Positions 47,438 through 60,440 of a stretch of 64,000 nt of DNA are shown piece after piece; positions within the stretch are counted from its first letter, which is position 1; the number at the start of each line of letters is the position of its first letter. The translations under genes and the position numbers were made by a program. A model generated the notes under the pieces. It saw only the letters and a program-made list of their open reading frames with translations, had not been told where the DNA came from and ran no database searches. The DNA comes from Eumeta japonica. Its lineage: Eukaryota > Arthropoda > Insecta > Lepidoptera > Psychidae. The DNA lies in NCBI GenBank assembly GCA_005406025.1, contig BGZK01000017.1, positions 496,001-560,000 on the forward strand. The letters are read 5' to 3'.

Positions 47438-47990
47438 TATAATACAACGATTTACATAAAAAAAAAAGGATATTACATTTGTTTATTTCCAATGAAATTT
47501 GTTTTATTATTATATTAAGTAGTATTATATTAAGTTAATCAACATTTTATTATTTTTATATTCAAACTTTTTTAAATTTAAAAACAAAGTCATGAAATTA
47601 TGCGTAAAAATAAGTGATTGTCTCAATGCGAAATTCGCCCTTCTTTCACCTATACATTTTACAATAATACAAATGAATCTCTCAAGTACTTTGCTATAAA
47701 CGTCATGAATCAAACAAAATGAACGTGTAGCAACATTAATTGTCCTTTTAATGTTTTAATTGATTCAGAATCGTATTTCTCTTTTTTTCACAACTAAAAT
47801 AATTACTTTCCTTCTTGTGAACACCAAAGGCGTGATGTGGAGAATTAACGACGCTTTCGTGTAAATTTTCAATTTGAATTTTAGTTATATTCATTGCTGC
47901 TTTTACAGTATTGTATGATTTTAAACATTACTTTCTTAAAATATCTGCACTTTACCTTTTCAACAATGTGGTCCTTATCTCTACAAATGT

Positions 47991-48066
47991 GACTCTAGTG
48001 CATATACGAAAATATTACAAATAGATCTCAATCTTTTTCTAATATTTTCGTATATGCACTAAAGTC
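47991..48066. repeat. Hairpin, 27-bp arms, one mismatch
   Basis: Left arm 47991-48017 and right arm 48040-48066 are complementary except one position. The inner 22 bases (TAGTGCATATACGAAAATAT and its neighbours) pair perfectly, with a 22-base loop. It has the size of a microRNA precursor, but perfect pairing fits a small foldback element equally well. Confidence 0.75.
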
Positions 48067-49032
48067 GCGATCAAGCACTAGGTTGTGTAAGATTACAAGT
48101 CTCACTCCTGTAGAATGTTAATCTTACCCTTAAACTTAACCCCTGTACAAAGATATCAAATTCAATGTTAGTTGAGAATGTTAAATAGTTTTTTCTGCTT
48201 TTAGCATTAGGTACTAATTTTTGTTTCCAATATTGAATTATCCAAAGTATTGCAGTACTGAAAGAGATATTATAAAGTAAATCACATGTTGCCTTTGCAG
48301 TAGGTATATCAGTAATATGATATTCATTTTCCCTAGTCAATTAAATCAATCTAAGAATACAAGAACATGTAAAACGTATCTTTCTACGTACAAGCTCTCT
48401 GCTGAAGCGAGTCGCCATGTAAATGGTGCCAATAAATTAAATGTAATTAAGAAACCCAAAAAAATACTTCTATATTTATGTTTAATTATTTTATTTTTAT
48501 ACATTTTTCAAAATTATTGTTTCTTGATTTGCCACTACTCATTCCCACGCATACTTAATTTGATTTAGTTCTGAAAATAATTATGATAATATTATATTAT
48601 ATATCAATTGTTATTTGATGTTATGCTAACGAATAAAAGATAGTAATTTGATTTAAGAATTAATTTAACTTACAATTTCATAAAAAAGTTATTAAAATTT
48701 TCAAATTATTAATAAATATTTTCTTTGATTTGGGCAAGATAAATCAGACGTCAATCGATGACTACCCCTTTGCTTTATATATTGTAATGTTATAAAAATT
48801 TTCTTTACATTTTTTTCATTTTGATATTAAAATCAGTTAAATAATTAGAATGATAGGCTTTGGAACAAAAAAAAAAACAGAAAGCTCGCACAAACGCATC
48901 GACTGCACGGACCGGATGAGAGCTTTGAAATATTATTATCATCCTTTTGTTGTCTTCCATTAAGATTTGATATTTTCGAATGAAATTAAGAGCTTGAACT
49001 TAACTTCGTTCTTTTATTTTACGTATTTAATT

Positions 49033-49105
49033 GTACCATGTGGAAATCTGTAGTCTCTGCCTACCTTTCTGCGAAATAGGCGTGAGTTTATATTATTATA
49101 TGTTA
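49033..49105 (+). mobile_element. RTE-type retrotransposon 3' tail, very short
   Basis: About 70 bases matching the RTE 3' ends at 4915, 52775 and 63205 (core TCTGTAGTCTCTGCCTACC, then GCGTGAGTTTATATTATT). Only the extreme 3' end was inserted or remains. Confidence 0.78.
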
Positions 49106-51014
49106 TCATTAATTAATTGTTAGGAGTAAATCAAAAGTATGTACAATTCCTTTCGATAAGGATTTCTCCTTTCCGCCCGTGAAAAAAAACGGTTTCTGTG
49201 AGGCCACGCGCCTCGATTGACGCACGAATTTCAACACGCGTCTACACTTTCGTATTTTACGAAGGTTATAGTACGGTTATCGATTCTAAAAAAAAAGGAA
49301 TAATTTAAAATAATAAGACCGAATAAAATGGAAACGCCAAGGAAACGACACGGCTAACAAGCGTACAGCGAATCGTAAAACCCCAAATAGTGGGCCGGCT
49401 CGCGCGAGGGTGCCGCTGGCAAAACGCCGCGCTAATAATAAGCGAGAATTTTTGTGACTGTTTGTATGTTTATTCCCGTGATTCCTTTTTATTTTCGAGA
49501 TTTATTGTCAATAGCCGAGTCGGGGCCGTGACGTGATGTTCAAGGTTTTTCTTTTTCATTTATCGTAAAGCGAAAAGAATGGATTTGGTTTTGTTAATAC
49601 AATAATAATGTAGACGATAATGGTGATATACTGTTGGATGGATAAGAAATTATTTGTATACAAAAATTAAATTGTTAAAATATGAACGCTATTATTGCTA
49701 TAGAGTAGGTTATAATTAAGAACATTTTATATAAAATTGTATTAGTAAAATTATAAAATTCACTTATAATCCAAATAGAAAGTAATATTTTTATTATGGA
49801 GAGACAGATTTAGAAATTTAATTTAAAAATTGTAATTATAAATATCCTAAAACTAGTATTACTTAAATGCATTATAATGTGTACAAGTATGAATCGAAAT
49901 CATAAAACAAAAGAAACTCGAGATTCTGAAGTTCTTGCATTAGATTTAGGCAATAATCCATGTATTATTTCTTTTGGTACATGTCAAAAAACTTATACAT
50001 GTCACCACACACGTAGCGAAGCGGCCAGTCCAACACCACGTGTTAAAAGCTTTTAAGGGAATGACGAACATATAAAGACGAAGACGGAAGAGTCCATAAT
50101 CGTCCAATGCATAATCGTCAACTGGTGAAGGGCCGTCCAGCCGCGATTTTGTTCGTAATAAGCGTTATGCATCACCTTTGCCGCGTGGTGTACCTTAAGA
50201 GACGGACGAACCCGCGAGCATCGCGTAGTTAGCGTTTATTTGAGGGCCGGCCATAATCTGGGCACACACTCCGCGCGACTCAATAATTCATGCGCCATCA
50301 GGATTCGACATCGGAGCGTCATCTGTCCCAAAGGGACTGCGGCTTTATGCTGTACCATAGGTTTTGTAGATTCAACACACGGCGGCAAGAATTATATAAC
50401 AGCCACATATAGTAACGATAAACGACTCACACATATTGCGTGGGTGACTTGACGTTCGAACGACATGAATTTTCCCAGAGTATATTTTGTTCTCAGTTCT
50501 CAGTCTACAGTTAAATTGTTCATTTTGATAATGACTGTATTGGGAAATTATTTTCTTATTGTGAGCCGATTTAATATTTGATTCAAATAATTAATTAATT
50601 GTGTAATATTTTCTTCGTTTGAAAGTACTCAACAAAAATAGATTAATAGTTTTAACTTAATAATGAGCATGACAATTAATAAAATCAATATTAAATAAAA
50701 TATAATAATTGTTGAAAAAAAATAAATAAGGGTAAATATTAATTTCGCCGATCTTCTGTTGAGCAAAAACTAACAAAGAAAAACTTGCTGTTATTATCTT
50801 TATTAGTATTAAATTATGTTATAACAAATTAATTTTGATCTTCAAATATGGAAATGGTTTAGTTACTTCGCTATTTTTATTATGTTTCTTAATTGTAAAT
50901 CAGTTAATTAATATTTTATTTCGTTAATCATTCAAACATTTATTTAACCGTAGTAATTTATAGTCAAACTAACTTTTATAATCTCTATCTAGTGTGTCCA
51001 ATATATATTTTGTT

Positions 51015-51080
51015 TTCAATTCCGATTTACATCCTAATTCTAATTCAAATTACAACCCAGATTCATATCCCGCCCAGTAT
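51015..51080. repeat. Degenerate short-period repeat, reverse orientation
   Basis: CAATTCCGATTTACATCC, CTAATTCTAATTC and similar words, the complement style of the GAATCG repeat found elsewhere in the window. Confidence 0.35.
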
Positions 51081-52321
51081 CTATGGATCATGAGCTTGAA
51101 TCAAACGTGGATCTCACGCTAAATGTTGACAAGAAGCACGATAAGCTTTCGATTTCGGACATAATCACTAAATATACATACCCAGAATTACCCTAAAACA
51201 GTGTCAACGGCTTAAGATGCAATTGTCCAGTTGAAATAGCATTATTAAGGTATGTTGTAATGAATTAACAAAAACCTGAGGCTGAGTATATAACAAGCGA
51301 ATATTTTTTTTACGATTTTCTTCCTTTTTAGTATTTTTTTGCAATTTTCATACATCCAAAATTTCCAAAAAAAACATAAAAGAATGAATAACATATATTA
51401 TATAGATTGCATTCCTCCCATACAAAAAAGTTAATATATTAATGTGAGTGACAAGTAAATAAAAATTGTAGATAAATATTATTTATAGAAAAAAATGAAA
51501 AATCCAAAAGTGGTTTACGTCTCATAAAGTTAGCATTCAATTTTGATAAACAAAAAATAAAAGTACCATTTAGAGTATATTGTTGCAACTATTACAATCC
51601 AATCTCTTCAAAACATATTAGTAAAGAAAACACAGATTTACTTGTTATCAGAAGTCGCCACTAAAAATTGTAATACCTCCTTTATGAAACAGAATCTAAT
51701 TTCTGAAATTACATTTTTATTAATTATAATTAAGCAATAGCGATTTAGATAACAATTTTGAATAGAAAACTACTTGCTGTAATTTGAAAACTTGTAATAA
51801 AAAGATTAAAAAAATTTGCTGACAAAAGACGAAATAAATGTTTCGATCGTAAAACCCTTCAAACGCTTCGCATTATGAGTTATAAGATCTTTCAAACTGC
51901 TTTAGAAAATTATTCAAAATCATTCAATACGTATATACATCCAATATTTCAAATACCACTAAATTGAGGGCTTTCAATTTAGATTCTTTACAATACGCAA
52001 ACCGAAACGGATTCTACTTGAAACACCGTGTATGGCATAAGGCTGCTAAAATGGTCCTCATCGCTCGGGGCGGACGGCGTTCGGGGAGCTATTCGCTCGA
52101 ATAAAACTTTCACAACCATCGGAAACGTCGTGAAAAATTAACTACAAGCACTTTGGGACGCTCTCACGGAATCGAATGAGGATCGGTAACGATATTTTGA
52201 ATATTGCATTAGTCGAATCGACCATGATAATGTATTACGACCGCTTTAACGGCTTTTGTAATTCTTCTGTCTATAATAATGACGTAAATACCCCACACAC
52301 GGCAAAAAAAGCCTTATGTTC

Positions 52322-52862
52322 TTTACATCCATAACGGGATCCCTATACGTACGCTTGTGTACGGTAATGAAGATTGGGCATGGTGGAAGAAAAATGGAAG
52401 TAGGATCAATGTATTGGAGATACGATCTTTGCAGGTGTTTGTGGAATACCTTTGAAGGATAGACCTAGGAGCAGTGATATCAGAGAACGGTGTGGTTTGA
52501 AGGGAAATATGGCGACTAGAGTAGAAAAATATGTGTTCTGGTACTTTGACCATCTGAAAATAAGGAATGGAAGTAGGCTGCCAAAACAAATCTACAGAGC
52601 GGACGTATGTGATGGGAGGGTTGGTAAGGGTTGCCCTAGAAAATCCTATGCAGGCCAGATTATTAGCATATTAAAAAAAACGCCAAATTGTAAGCACCCG
52701 AAACCGACGAGTGACGAGTTTGTAAGAAAAGATTGATGGATGTCTATGGAGCAACAGCGATGTGCAAAGTTCGTACCATGTGTAAGTTTATAGTCTCTGT
52801 CTTCCCTCCTGGGAAATAGGCGTGAGTTTATATTATTACTATTACTATTATCATTATTCGGT
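52322..52862 (+). mobile_element. RTE-type retrotransposon, C-terminal 540-bp copy
   Basis: The plus strand contains a block like YGNEDWAWWKKNGSRINVLE. An open frame (52452-52736) then reads KDRPRSSDIRERCGLKGNMA and on to DHLKIRNGSRLPKQIYRADV, VGKGCPRKSYAGQI and HPKPTSDEF. This is the conserved C-terminal region of lepidopteran RTE endonuclease/reverse transcriptase proteins, well after the catalytic RT motifs. It ends in a TTA/CTA microsatellite tail at 52836-52858. Confidence 0.87.
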
Positions 52863-53352
52863 TCGATTAATGAATTTAAAATAATAATTATAATAATGAA
52901 GAATCGAGAACTAGTTCGACTTTTTGTAGGTTTATCTCTTTTTTAAATTTGATCATGTATATAATTTTGTTTCAAAAGACTTGCCCTTAATTTATTTGTT
53001 CGTTATTCTTGAACTTGCTTTACGAAAGAGTGTTAAATTTTTAAAATAAGATTAATTTTTTGATTTATCAACACATATTTAATATATCATTTCATATCCT
53101 ATGAAATAAACATATTTTGGATTAGAACTTTTATGTAGTTTTTCATTTTCTTTCTAAATTTTCTTCCGCTTTTTCGTTGTTTTTAGCTTTCTATACGAAA
53201 ATTGATAATGTATAATATCTATGGTATCTTAAATGTTTTTTGGACTCTATCTAATGGTATATGATACTATTGGCTGTTCGCTACAAGAGGGTCTTATATC
53301 AGATAAACGGCAAGACACTACTTTGAAAAGGTTGTATTAATTACAGACGCTT

Positions 53353-53621
53353 GCTTGCAACATGTATTAACATACAGTATGAACCCACATCTGACCCTCG
53401 AATCTGCCCCTTCATTACTAATCTCTATCCAAAGAATTGAATATTGATTATTAACGTTTTAATTATCTTAGTCCGCTAATCGTTAACACTTGCTTAGGTG
53501 TTCGATATCTGTCAATCCTCTCGAATCAATATTCAATAATTTGGATAGAGATTCGTAGTGGAGGGGCAGATTCGAGGGTCAGCAGTGGGTTGCATGCTGC
53601 ATGTTAATGCATGTTGCAGGC
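53353..53621. mobile_element. Foldback MITE, 269 bp
   Basis: The left arm 53353-53449 is almost the complement of the right arm 53524-53621. The shared core GACCCTCGAATCTGCCCC and the inner TTGAATATTGATT are identical. Many differences are C-to-T or G-to-A changes. The 74-base loop is AT-rich. It would form a long hairpin as single strand or RNA. Confidence 0.8.
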
Positions 53622-56247
53622 TGTTATGGGTTTCCGCGAATTAAGACCTCACACAATAGAATATATATTAAAAACAATAAGAAGATTTTTTGAGGTCATC
53701 TAAAGACGTTAAGTCGAGTAGAGAGTAGAGTCGAGTAAGCCCCATTTTTTGTCCTGATGACGATCTGACTGACGATCTAATGACACGAGTATTTCACGTA
53801 CTTGTCACTTTAATTACCGCTAGACTGTAAACGCAGTATTAGCTTTATCGACAGATTCTTTGCGATTTAAGAACTAAAACTATTGTAAGTTTTAAATGTT
53901 GACTTAGAAGTATTTTCAGTTAATCAACGATCACGTAAGCGTTTCTTAATTATGAATTAAGTTATTATTAAATCAATACACAAATAATTTTCAGTGTAGA
54001 AGTCGAACAGTTTTCTTTAAAACCTTCGTTTTAAGGTTTTTTAGTATGCTAAGTTACTTTTAGACAAAAATATAGCATGTCGGTGTGTCGTCGAATTTTT
54101 TGGTTTTTTCACAAGTTTTTGTATTCAACTGTTATTGATTGCTATATTCAATCTAATATGGCAGAAGAGCGCTGATATCGCAGAAAACTTACAAAGCGAA
54201 TCGTTCGGAACTATAAACATGGTTTATTTGTTGAGAAAAATTCAATAAAAAACTTTTTAACAATTTTATCTGTCGGAATACCCCCAACGTATGTCAAAGC
54301 CAATAGCCGATGTATATATTTAACATCGTTTTTGGGAACAAATAGGAGCATAAACAATGAAACCAATAACAGCTACTGCCATATCTACATCCCGATGTAT
54401 GTTCATGTTATAGTGACATTCACCTAAAGAAATTTACTGCAAATTTTATTCATATAAAAAATAACAATAAAATTGTGTACTGTCGTTTTTCCGCAGTTAC
54501 AGGAGCAATACAATGAATTTAATGCATATTCGCGCCCTAAATCACACCCTTTATGGCATACGAAATTTGTTTCAGCGAGTTGCGCTAAGAGATAGGACCC
54601 GCTGAAAACACCTGAAATTTCATTTTGAAATTGCTTCATTCTTTGTTGAGTTATTATCGTATGCGATATGGATATTGTTTATTGTCACGAAACATATTTA
54701 CATTTATTATTACTAACATTATTGAAAAATACTGGTAGACGTTCATTTCAATAGCATTCATTATGCTAAGACGAATCCAAACCTGAAACAAAAGGTTTTA
54801 GGTTTTCTGTTTTGTTTAGTTATCTGCCTATTTGTTTTGGCACCATGTAAAATCACTGAACGGATTTAGGCTAGGAAACTCACAGCTTGATAGCTTGGAG
54901 TTCGTCATAAAATCTAAGCAAAGTTTTGTACAATTCGGTTCAATGTCACCCCAGACAAATAATAGTTAGTCTTGTTTTACAATTCACGGGGACGAATTCG
55001 CAAAGTTAGTATCAACTAAATGTGTATATTTACATGATCAAACTAATTCGATCCCTAACTATTTATTAGGCCGTTCTACAGGCCTGAAACTGAGCTATAT
55101 TTATTCTTCAATTACCTATTTAGTCGACCTAACAAAGTCAGGTTTAGGGCTGGATCAGTTCAGGGTGTGCCGAATGTGCGAGCGGCTTTCACTTAAGTCC
55201 AAAAATTTATTGGTCTCACTTCGTTGCTCTCATCGATTTTAAATTGTCTATTTGTATAAAATTTCAATATTGAATTTAATAATACATTTTTTCCATAGAA
55301 ACTATTTTTATTTAATGATGAAAATTAATAAAGGCCCTTTTTCTGTGTGTCTGTGTGAGTGTGTGAGCTGTGTTCATTGGATCGCTGCTCCCGTTACATT
55401 TATTATTGCATAGAGTAGAGAATTAATTAGTTAGATGCTAAAGGACTATTATAAGAAAGACAAGAATTCGTATGTACGCCTGTTTCGATTTCAGCTTCTT
55501 TTATATAAAAGATACCCATGTTTAAAAAGAAAACCATTGACAAAAATTTGTTATGCAAACTTTTTACTTATTTAGATACACAAATGAATCTACTTGTTTG
55601 TCTATTCCGCTTTTCCATCTAAACTGTTCTACTGATTACAATAAAACTCCTCATATCATATTAAGTAGTGTATATTATTAAGACAAGCATGGAACTTATT
55701 TTATCTTGTTGTCACACAAGAAGTTTCGGGTATCCACAATTATGATACAAAAATGGTTTTATTTATTTATCACTACCGACACTGGAACATCAACTAAATA
55801 GAAATCGTTCGGCAAATAGCTGCTGTATTGACTCACCCGAAAAAACAGAACGTTCGCAGGGATAAATTGTTAATTTCTGTGTTTCCATTGGAAGCAATTA
55901 TAATGGACTTTTGCAGTAAACTCGTTTCTTTGACTTTACCGTGTCCGATTGTCCGACCTTTCATTTCTTCTAGTAGTAGTATATCTTTAGTATTTTATGC
56001 TACGGTTTTGTCTAACTTTTTCACGTGTTTTGTCGCAAGGAAAAGAAAAAAACAAAAATACCACAAAACATTAAACTGTACATGTAGTCCAAGTAATTAA
56101 AAGCATCGAGTCGCCTTAGCACGCGTATTCGGTTTAGTTTTAATCGATGGCAAAAACGATAATAGTCTCGTGATAAAGGATTAACACGAAGGCTATACGT
56201 GTATCCATAATCGAAGATGAAAAAAGAAATGTACGAAATAAGAAATT
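53622..56247. other. AT-rich sequence, no gene seen
   Basis: Nothing supported apart from short AT repeats. The region precedes the tRNA-Thr gene. Confidence 0.4.
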
Positions 56248-56253
56248 AAAAAA
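56248..56253 (-). terminator. RNA polymerase III terminator of tRNA-Thr
   Basis: Six T residues on the minus strand, seven bases beyond the tRNA 3' end, as expected for polymerase III termination. Confidence 0.75.
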
Positions 56254-56259
56254 GAGAGC

Positions 56260-56333
56260 AGGCACCGGCGAGATTCGAACTCGCGATCTCCTGTTTACTA
56301 GACAGGCGCTTTGACCAACTGAGCCACGGCGCC
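56260..56333 (-). tRNA. tRNA-Thr (anticodon AGT)
   Basis: A 74-nt cloverleaf on the minus strand. The acceptor stem GGCGCCG pairs with CGGTGCC (one G-T pair) and the discriminator is T. The anticodon stem CCTGT/ACAGG encloses the loop CTAGTAA, so the anticodon is AGT (read as IGU). The T arm is GCGAG-TTCGAAT-CTCGC. Internal A and B boxes are intact and there is no intron. A T6 terminator follows. It appears functional and decodes threonine ACU/ACC codons. Confidence 0.95.
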
Positions 56334-57104
56334 GCCGGTGGCCGGGCCAAACATTGCTTATGGTCGGTTTACTTTGCCGACTTGTCACTTTATCAATCAA
56401 GCTACTTTTGTACTCTGTGTTTGAAGCGCTGTGGCATTACTGGCTTGCGTATTCTACATACTCGTTCGTGGTTGCTTGACGTGCGCATGCGTTTCTATGC
56501 GTTTCGTGAAGAAAATATGTATGGAGTGTTGATTTTTTATTACATGTTATTATAAAATAGTTATTAAGGAATAGAGAAAATACAAATACGAACAAAAATA
56601 TGGTTTATTTCTTTGTATTTGAGCAAAGTCTTGAAGGAACAGCTCTCTTAAGTTTAATATGTCATTGTTTATTACTGGATACCTTTGTCAATTAGTTTTC
56701 TTTCCTGCCAGTTAGCAAATTTTATCTACATTCCTATAATGTCTAACAACGGTAGAGTACTAATTCAAACTATGCGAAAAATGAAAATATGTGGCACCCC
56801 GTCGCACTGCAAAAAAGCGCGGGAAACTGATGGACCGCCGACGGTGGCGCTAGTTTACACATGTAAACCTTTGTTGGCGATCATGGCGGCAGAGGGCATG
56901 ACGTTTTCTCATGCCGTCATGTTTCTCTCCGCCACCGCTCTATACTCCCTTTTATGTTTCTAACGCGGTATACTTTATTTTAGTTTATTTTATATCGATC
57001 GGTCTGTTCGAAGTTATAGGACTTTGTAACTTATATTTTATTTTGACATCATTTCATCATCAAGCCCCGGCTTCTTACAAGTACAAAGCTTGAGATGTAG
57101 CGGT
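56334..57104. other. Sequence 5' of tRNA-Thr
   Basis: A GC-richer patch at 56790-56940 with a short inverted GCATGACG/CGTCATG pair. No gene recognised. Confidence 0.4.
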
Positions 57105-57305
57105 ATCAGAACTGAAAACGGAACTGGCAGCTGAATCGAGACCCGAGAATTAAATCTAAATTGAGTATGGACCAGGGTTGAAACCGAGTGTGGGTTCGGA
57201 ATTGAAATAAAGAACGTAATTAAAATCGAAATCAGGAATAATACCGGAACCAGAATGAAAAGCGGGAACGAGATTGGAATCGATAGCCATGTCGTTCAGT
57301 ATCAA
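57105..57305. repeat. Degenerate GAATCG-type short-period repeat
   Basis: Repeated GGAACTGGCAGC, GAATCGAGACC, GGAACCAGAATG and GATTGGAATCG words with no fixed period, ending just before the hAT insertion region. Confidence 0.45.
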
Positions 57306-57437
57306 AATCGTTGCAATTTATAGATGGCGTATTAGCTTGCACATATGAACTGCATACATTACACTCCGGGGGGCGTGGCCATACACTTCACGTATTTTAC
57401 GTAAAAACGCCACGTGCGCTCGGTACACTGATTCGTG

Positions 57438-57445
57438 GCCGTACC
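57438..57445. repeat. Target-site duplication, left (GCCGTACC)
   Basis: Eight bases identical to 59043-59050, on the two sides of the hAT element. Confidence 0.85.
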
Positions 57446-59042
57446 CAGGGCCCGATCTAGCTATTTAGCCTAAGCCGCCCTTTACACACAAAACCATATG
57501 AAAGTCATAAGCTAGTTATGTTGAGGGATGTTAAGTATACAAGTACCTACATAAAATGCGTGATATTGTTGGGATTATACCTACCTATAATACTCACGTC
57601 AGTCTATTGGGCCTTCTGAAGAAGTACCTATACGTAAGTTGAAGAGTGTTTTTATGTTAGTAAGTATACAATGTATGTCTTTTAAAAAAATTCACGGAAA
57701 GTTCACTGAATGGATTGATATATCTTTTTATTGACATAATTATGTACCTTTCAACTTTCATCGTCACCGACCTATTGCGACGTACCGCTGCGTATGAGTC
57801 TCTTTTCCCTTGTGCTATTTTTCCCTGTCTCGGGCTAATCTTGTCTATGTTCGATGACCCTTTAACTAAATGAACAATTAACATTTTTCATCAAAATCAT
57901 TTCAGAAGTTAAAAAGATTAGGACCAAGCTGTTTAATTGTTTATAATGGTCAATCGGTTCATATGTATTTAAGTTAAGGTTCATACGGTATAGCTGAATT
58001 GGCTATACGACGTATCTTAAAGACAGATAACTATATTGCGTTTAGCTAAAATAGCTATACAGATCCTCATTCTGACAAAATTTTTCTCTGCATGCAGTTC
58101 AAAAATGTAAAATCGGCAGAAAATTCAAATGAATTTTTTTTTGTATTCTAGTTTCTAAGTACTAGTCTAGTTGGTTCCTTATTTCCTATTTAAGTACTTT
58201 TCTTCTTAGTGTTCCTTAAAATTTCAAAAGTATCGATACTTTACTCGATACCAGTATCGTATCAGATTTATCGATACCGAGAAAAGTATCGATATTGTTC
58301 GGTATCGAGTATTTTTTAATCCATTTTTAAAAGTTCCGATTGAGTAAAATTCGCAATATCAAATATTATCTGAGAAATTTCGGAACTTGGAGTTCGGAAC
58401 TTATCAAAATGAGACACTTAATAATGGTATCAAACTAACAAAATTTAAATTTCAGCGTATTAAATTGTCGGTACAAAAATAAATTAGAGCAACAGGAAAA
58501 AGTAAATCAGGATTAAACTGTTTTAAATCTTTTTACTTAATTGATAAAATAAATCTACTAAATAGGTACCGATCAAAACAAGAAACTGGCTACACATGCT
58601 CTAAACATAAACTATTGTCTATAGAAGGGTAATTCCCTACAACCCAAATCTAATTATATGACTTAAATTTTGTTAAAAGTATCGAGTACTTATAAAAGTA
58701 TCGATACCTCAAAAATATCGGAAGAAAAATACAGTATCGTGTTCAAATATACTTAGTATCGAAATGAAAGTATCGATACCACTCAGGTATCGGTATTTAT
58801 TGCGGATCCCTACATCTTCTTTCTTTCTTTCGAACTAATATAATTCAGCTAAGTAAAATACTTAAATATTTCCACTATCCAACCTGAAGTAGGTTGGAAG
58901 GTGACACATAAAATTCTCAACCTACCAACTTGGGTGGTGGATGGCTAATGGCTAGGTTAAAATATAAGAATCAATTTTGCCGCCCCTCATTTTTTGCCGC
59001 TCTGGGTAAATGCCCGGCTTGCCCCCCTTAGGTCGGGCCCCG
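57446..59042. mobile_element. hAT-type DNA transposon, non-autonomous, 1597 bp
   Basis: The left end CAGGGCCCGATCTA and right end TAGGTCGGGCCCCG are inverted with two mismatches and match the hAT CAGGG terminal style. The flanks carry the identical 8-bp duplication GCCGTACC (57438-57445 and 59043-59050), the target-site size of hAT. No transposase frame is present inside, so it depends on an enzyme made elsewhere. A second repeat with GTATCGATAC motifs occupies part of its interior. Confidence 0.82.
58220..58816. repeat. GTATCGATAC-rich repeat nested in the hAT element
   Basis: Two clusters of the palindrome GTATCGATAC and close variants lie at 58228-58312 and 58676-58798, separated by about 360 bases of AT-rich sequence. 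The right end reads GGTATTTATTGCGGATCCCT. Clustered short motifs near both ends resemble subterminal transposase-binding repeats. Its left terminus is unclear. Confidence 0.55.
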
Positions 59043-59050
59043 GCCGTACC
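59043..59050. repeat. Target-site duplication, right (GCCGTACC)
   Basis: Eight bases identical to 57438-57445, on the two sides of the hAT element. Confidence 0.85.
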
Positions 59051-60440
59051 ATACAGACCGCCCATCGGTCCCCCGTCAGGTACAATTTAATATGTAATTC
59101 ATACATGCATCACAGTACTTTCGTATTTACAATTATATACGACATAATGAAATATACACAATAAGTACAACAAAGAAAGGAAATATTCCACTAAATGAAA
59201 CACACAAACAATAATATAGGCAAACATCAAAAATAAACTACCCGGGTAATAAAAGACGACTATTTAAAATATTCAATACACAAAATCAGAATTAACAAAA
59301 AAGAATCCTTAACCTAAGTTCGTTTACATTATTTAAATCAGTTTATGAAATTTAATACTATGCGCGCGACTTTCCGTAAGACAAGTGTTATTGATTAGGA
59401 GAATGCGGAGATTAAAAATAGCTAAAACTCTGCTAGAGTAATATTTCGTTGAACCCTACGTTTTTCGTGTATATATGAAAGTAAATAAATAAAATTGCGG
59501 CGAAAATCCACTTTCAGTCAATTACTACAACATACAAATAAAATTGTGTCAAAATGCAATCAATTGTATCAAAAAAGTGTCAAATACATTTACCTGGTTC
59601 AACAAAAATAAATGAATAAACTGTAAAGAATAATTCTTATTTTCATATCCAACTTGGTTCATCCGTGCGGCACAGCTGACAAAGTTTCCAGCATTTTCAC
59701 GAAATGTAATGAATATAATAAAATCTTGCATACATGTATGTAATATCTACCTATTCATGTATCGAATCGTTTCAATCGTCTATAGCTCAGCATAAACATG
59801 AGGCGACAGACAGAGAAGGCTGTCGCGGGGCGACCACTCGACCCCAGAGTAGCGAACATAAAAAATAGGCGCATTTATGTGTCAATTTCTTAAGTATTAC
59901 TCTCTCAATAATCCACACACACTAACGCCCGACCGTGCGAAGTGTACCGCATGAAGTCGGCAACATTGTAATTATAAAGAGATATGCATAATATTTATTT
60001 ATGTGGTATTAACGTCCTGTTTGTGTAAACATTTAATGAATATAGATACATTTAATGTATAGATATATACAAATACACAATTTTGTCGTCCATAAATTTA
60101 ATCGCGCTTTCAACACTGTCATTTAATGTACAATAGTATGTAAGCTTCCTTTACGCTACATATTAATAAGAAAGTAAACAGATTGCGTTGATATAATATT
60201 TTGATTGCGGGTGCCAAGTAGTTACACGGTACGTACGTAAAAAAACATCATATAGATCATTAACAGTTTTCCAGAGGAGCGCCATTTCATGGTAATTTAA
60301 AGTAGAAGGATGAGGATCAGTCGTCACGCTGAGCGGGTCAGCGATTGCGAGACCAAACCTACCATCGCTAATGCGACACCGCCTGGGTATCGTCGAGTCC
60401 GGTTCAAGAGTTATCATTCCGTAATCCGCAAATATATAGA
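59051..60440. other. Intergenic or intronic sequence
   Basis: AT-rich, then a GC-richer stretch at 60160-60440 just ahead of the SINE. On the minus strand that stretch has a 101-codon frame without recognised features, possibly part of a repeat. Confidence 0.35.

Larger units (their letters stand above)
47438..52321 (+). other. Presumed intron of the calmodulin-like gene
   Basis: AT-rich, with the hairpin at 47991, the RTE tail at 49033, GC-richer patches at 49150-49450 and 50010-50460, and the short-period repeat at 51015. No exon with calmodulin sequence was seen. Confidence 0.4.

Noticed and set aside
56140..56400. 86-codon minus-strand ORF
   Set aside because: Translates through the tRNA-Thr gene; not coding.
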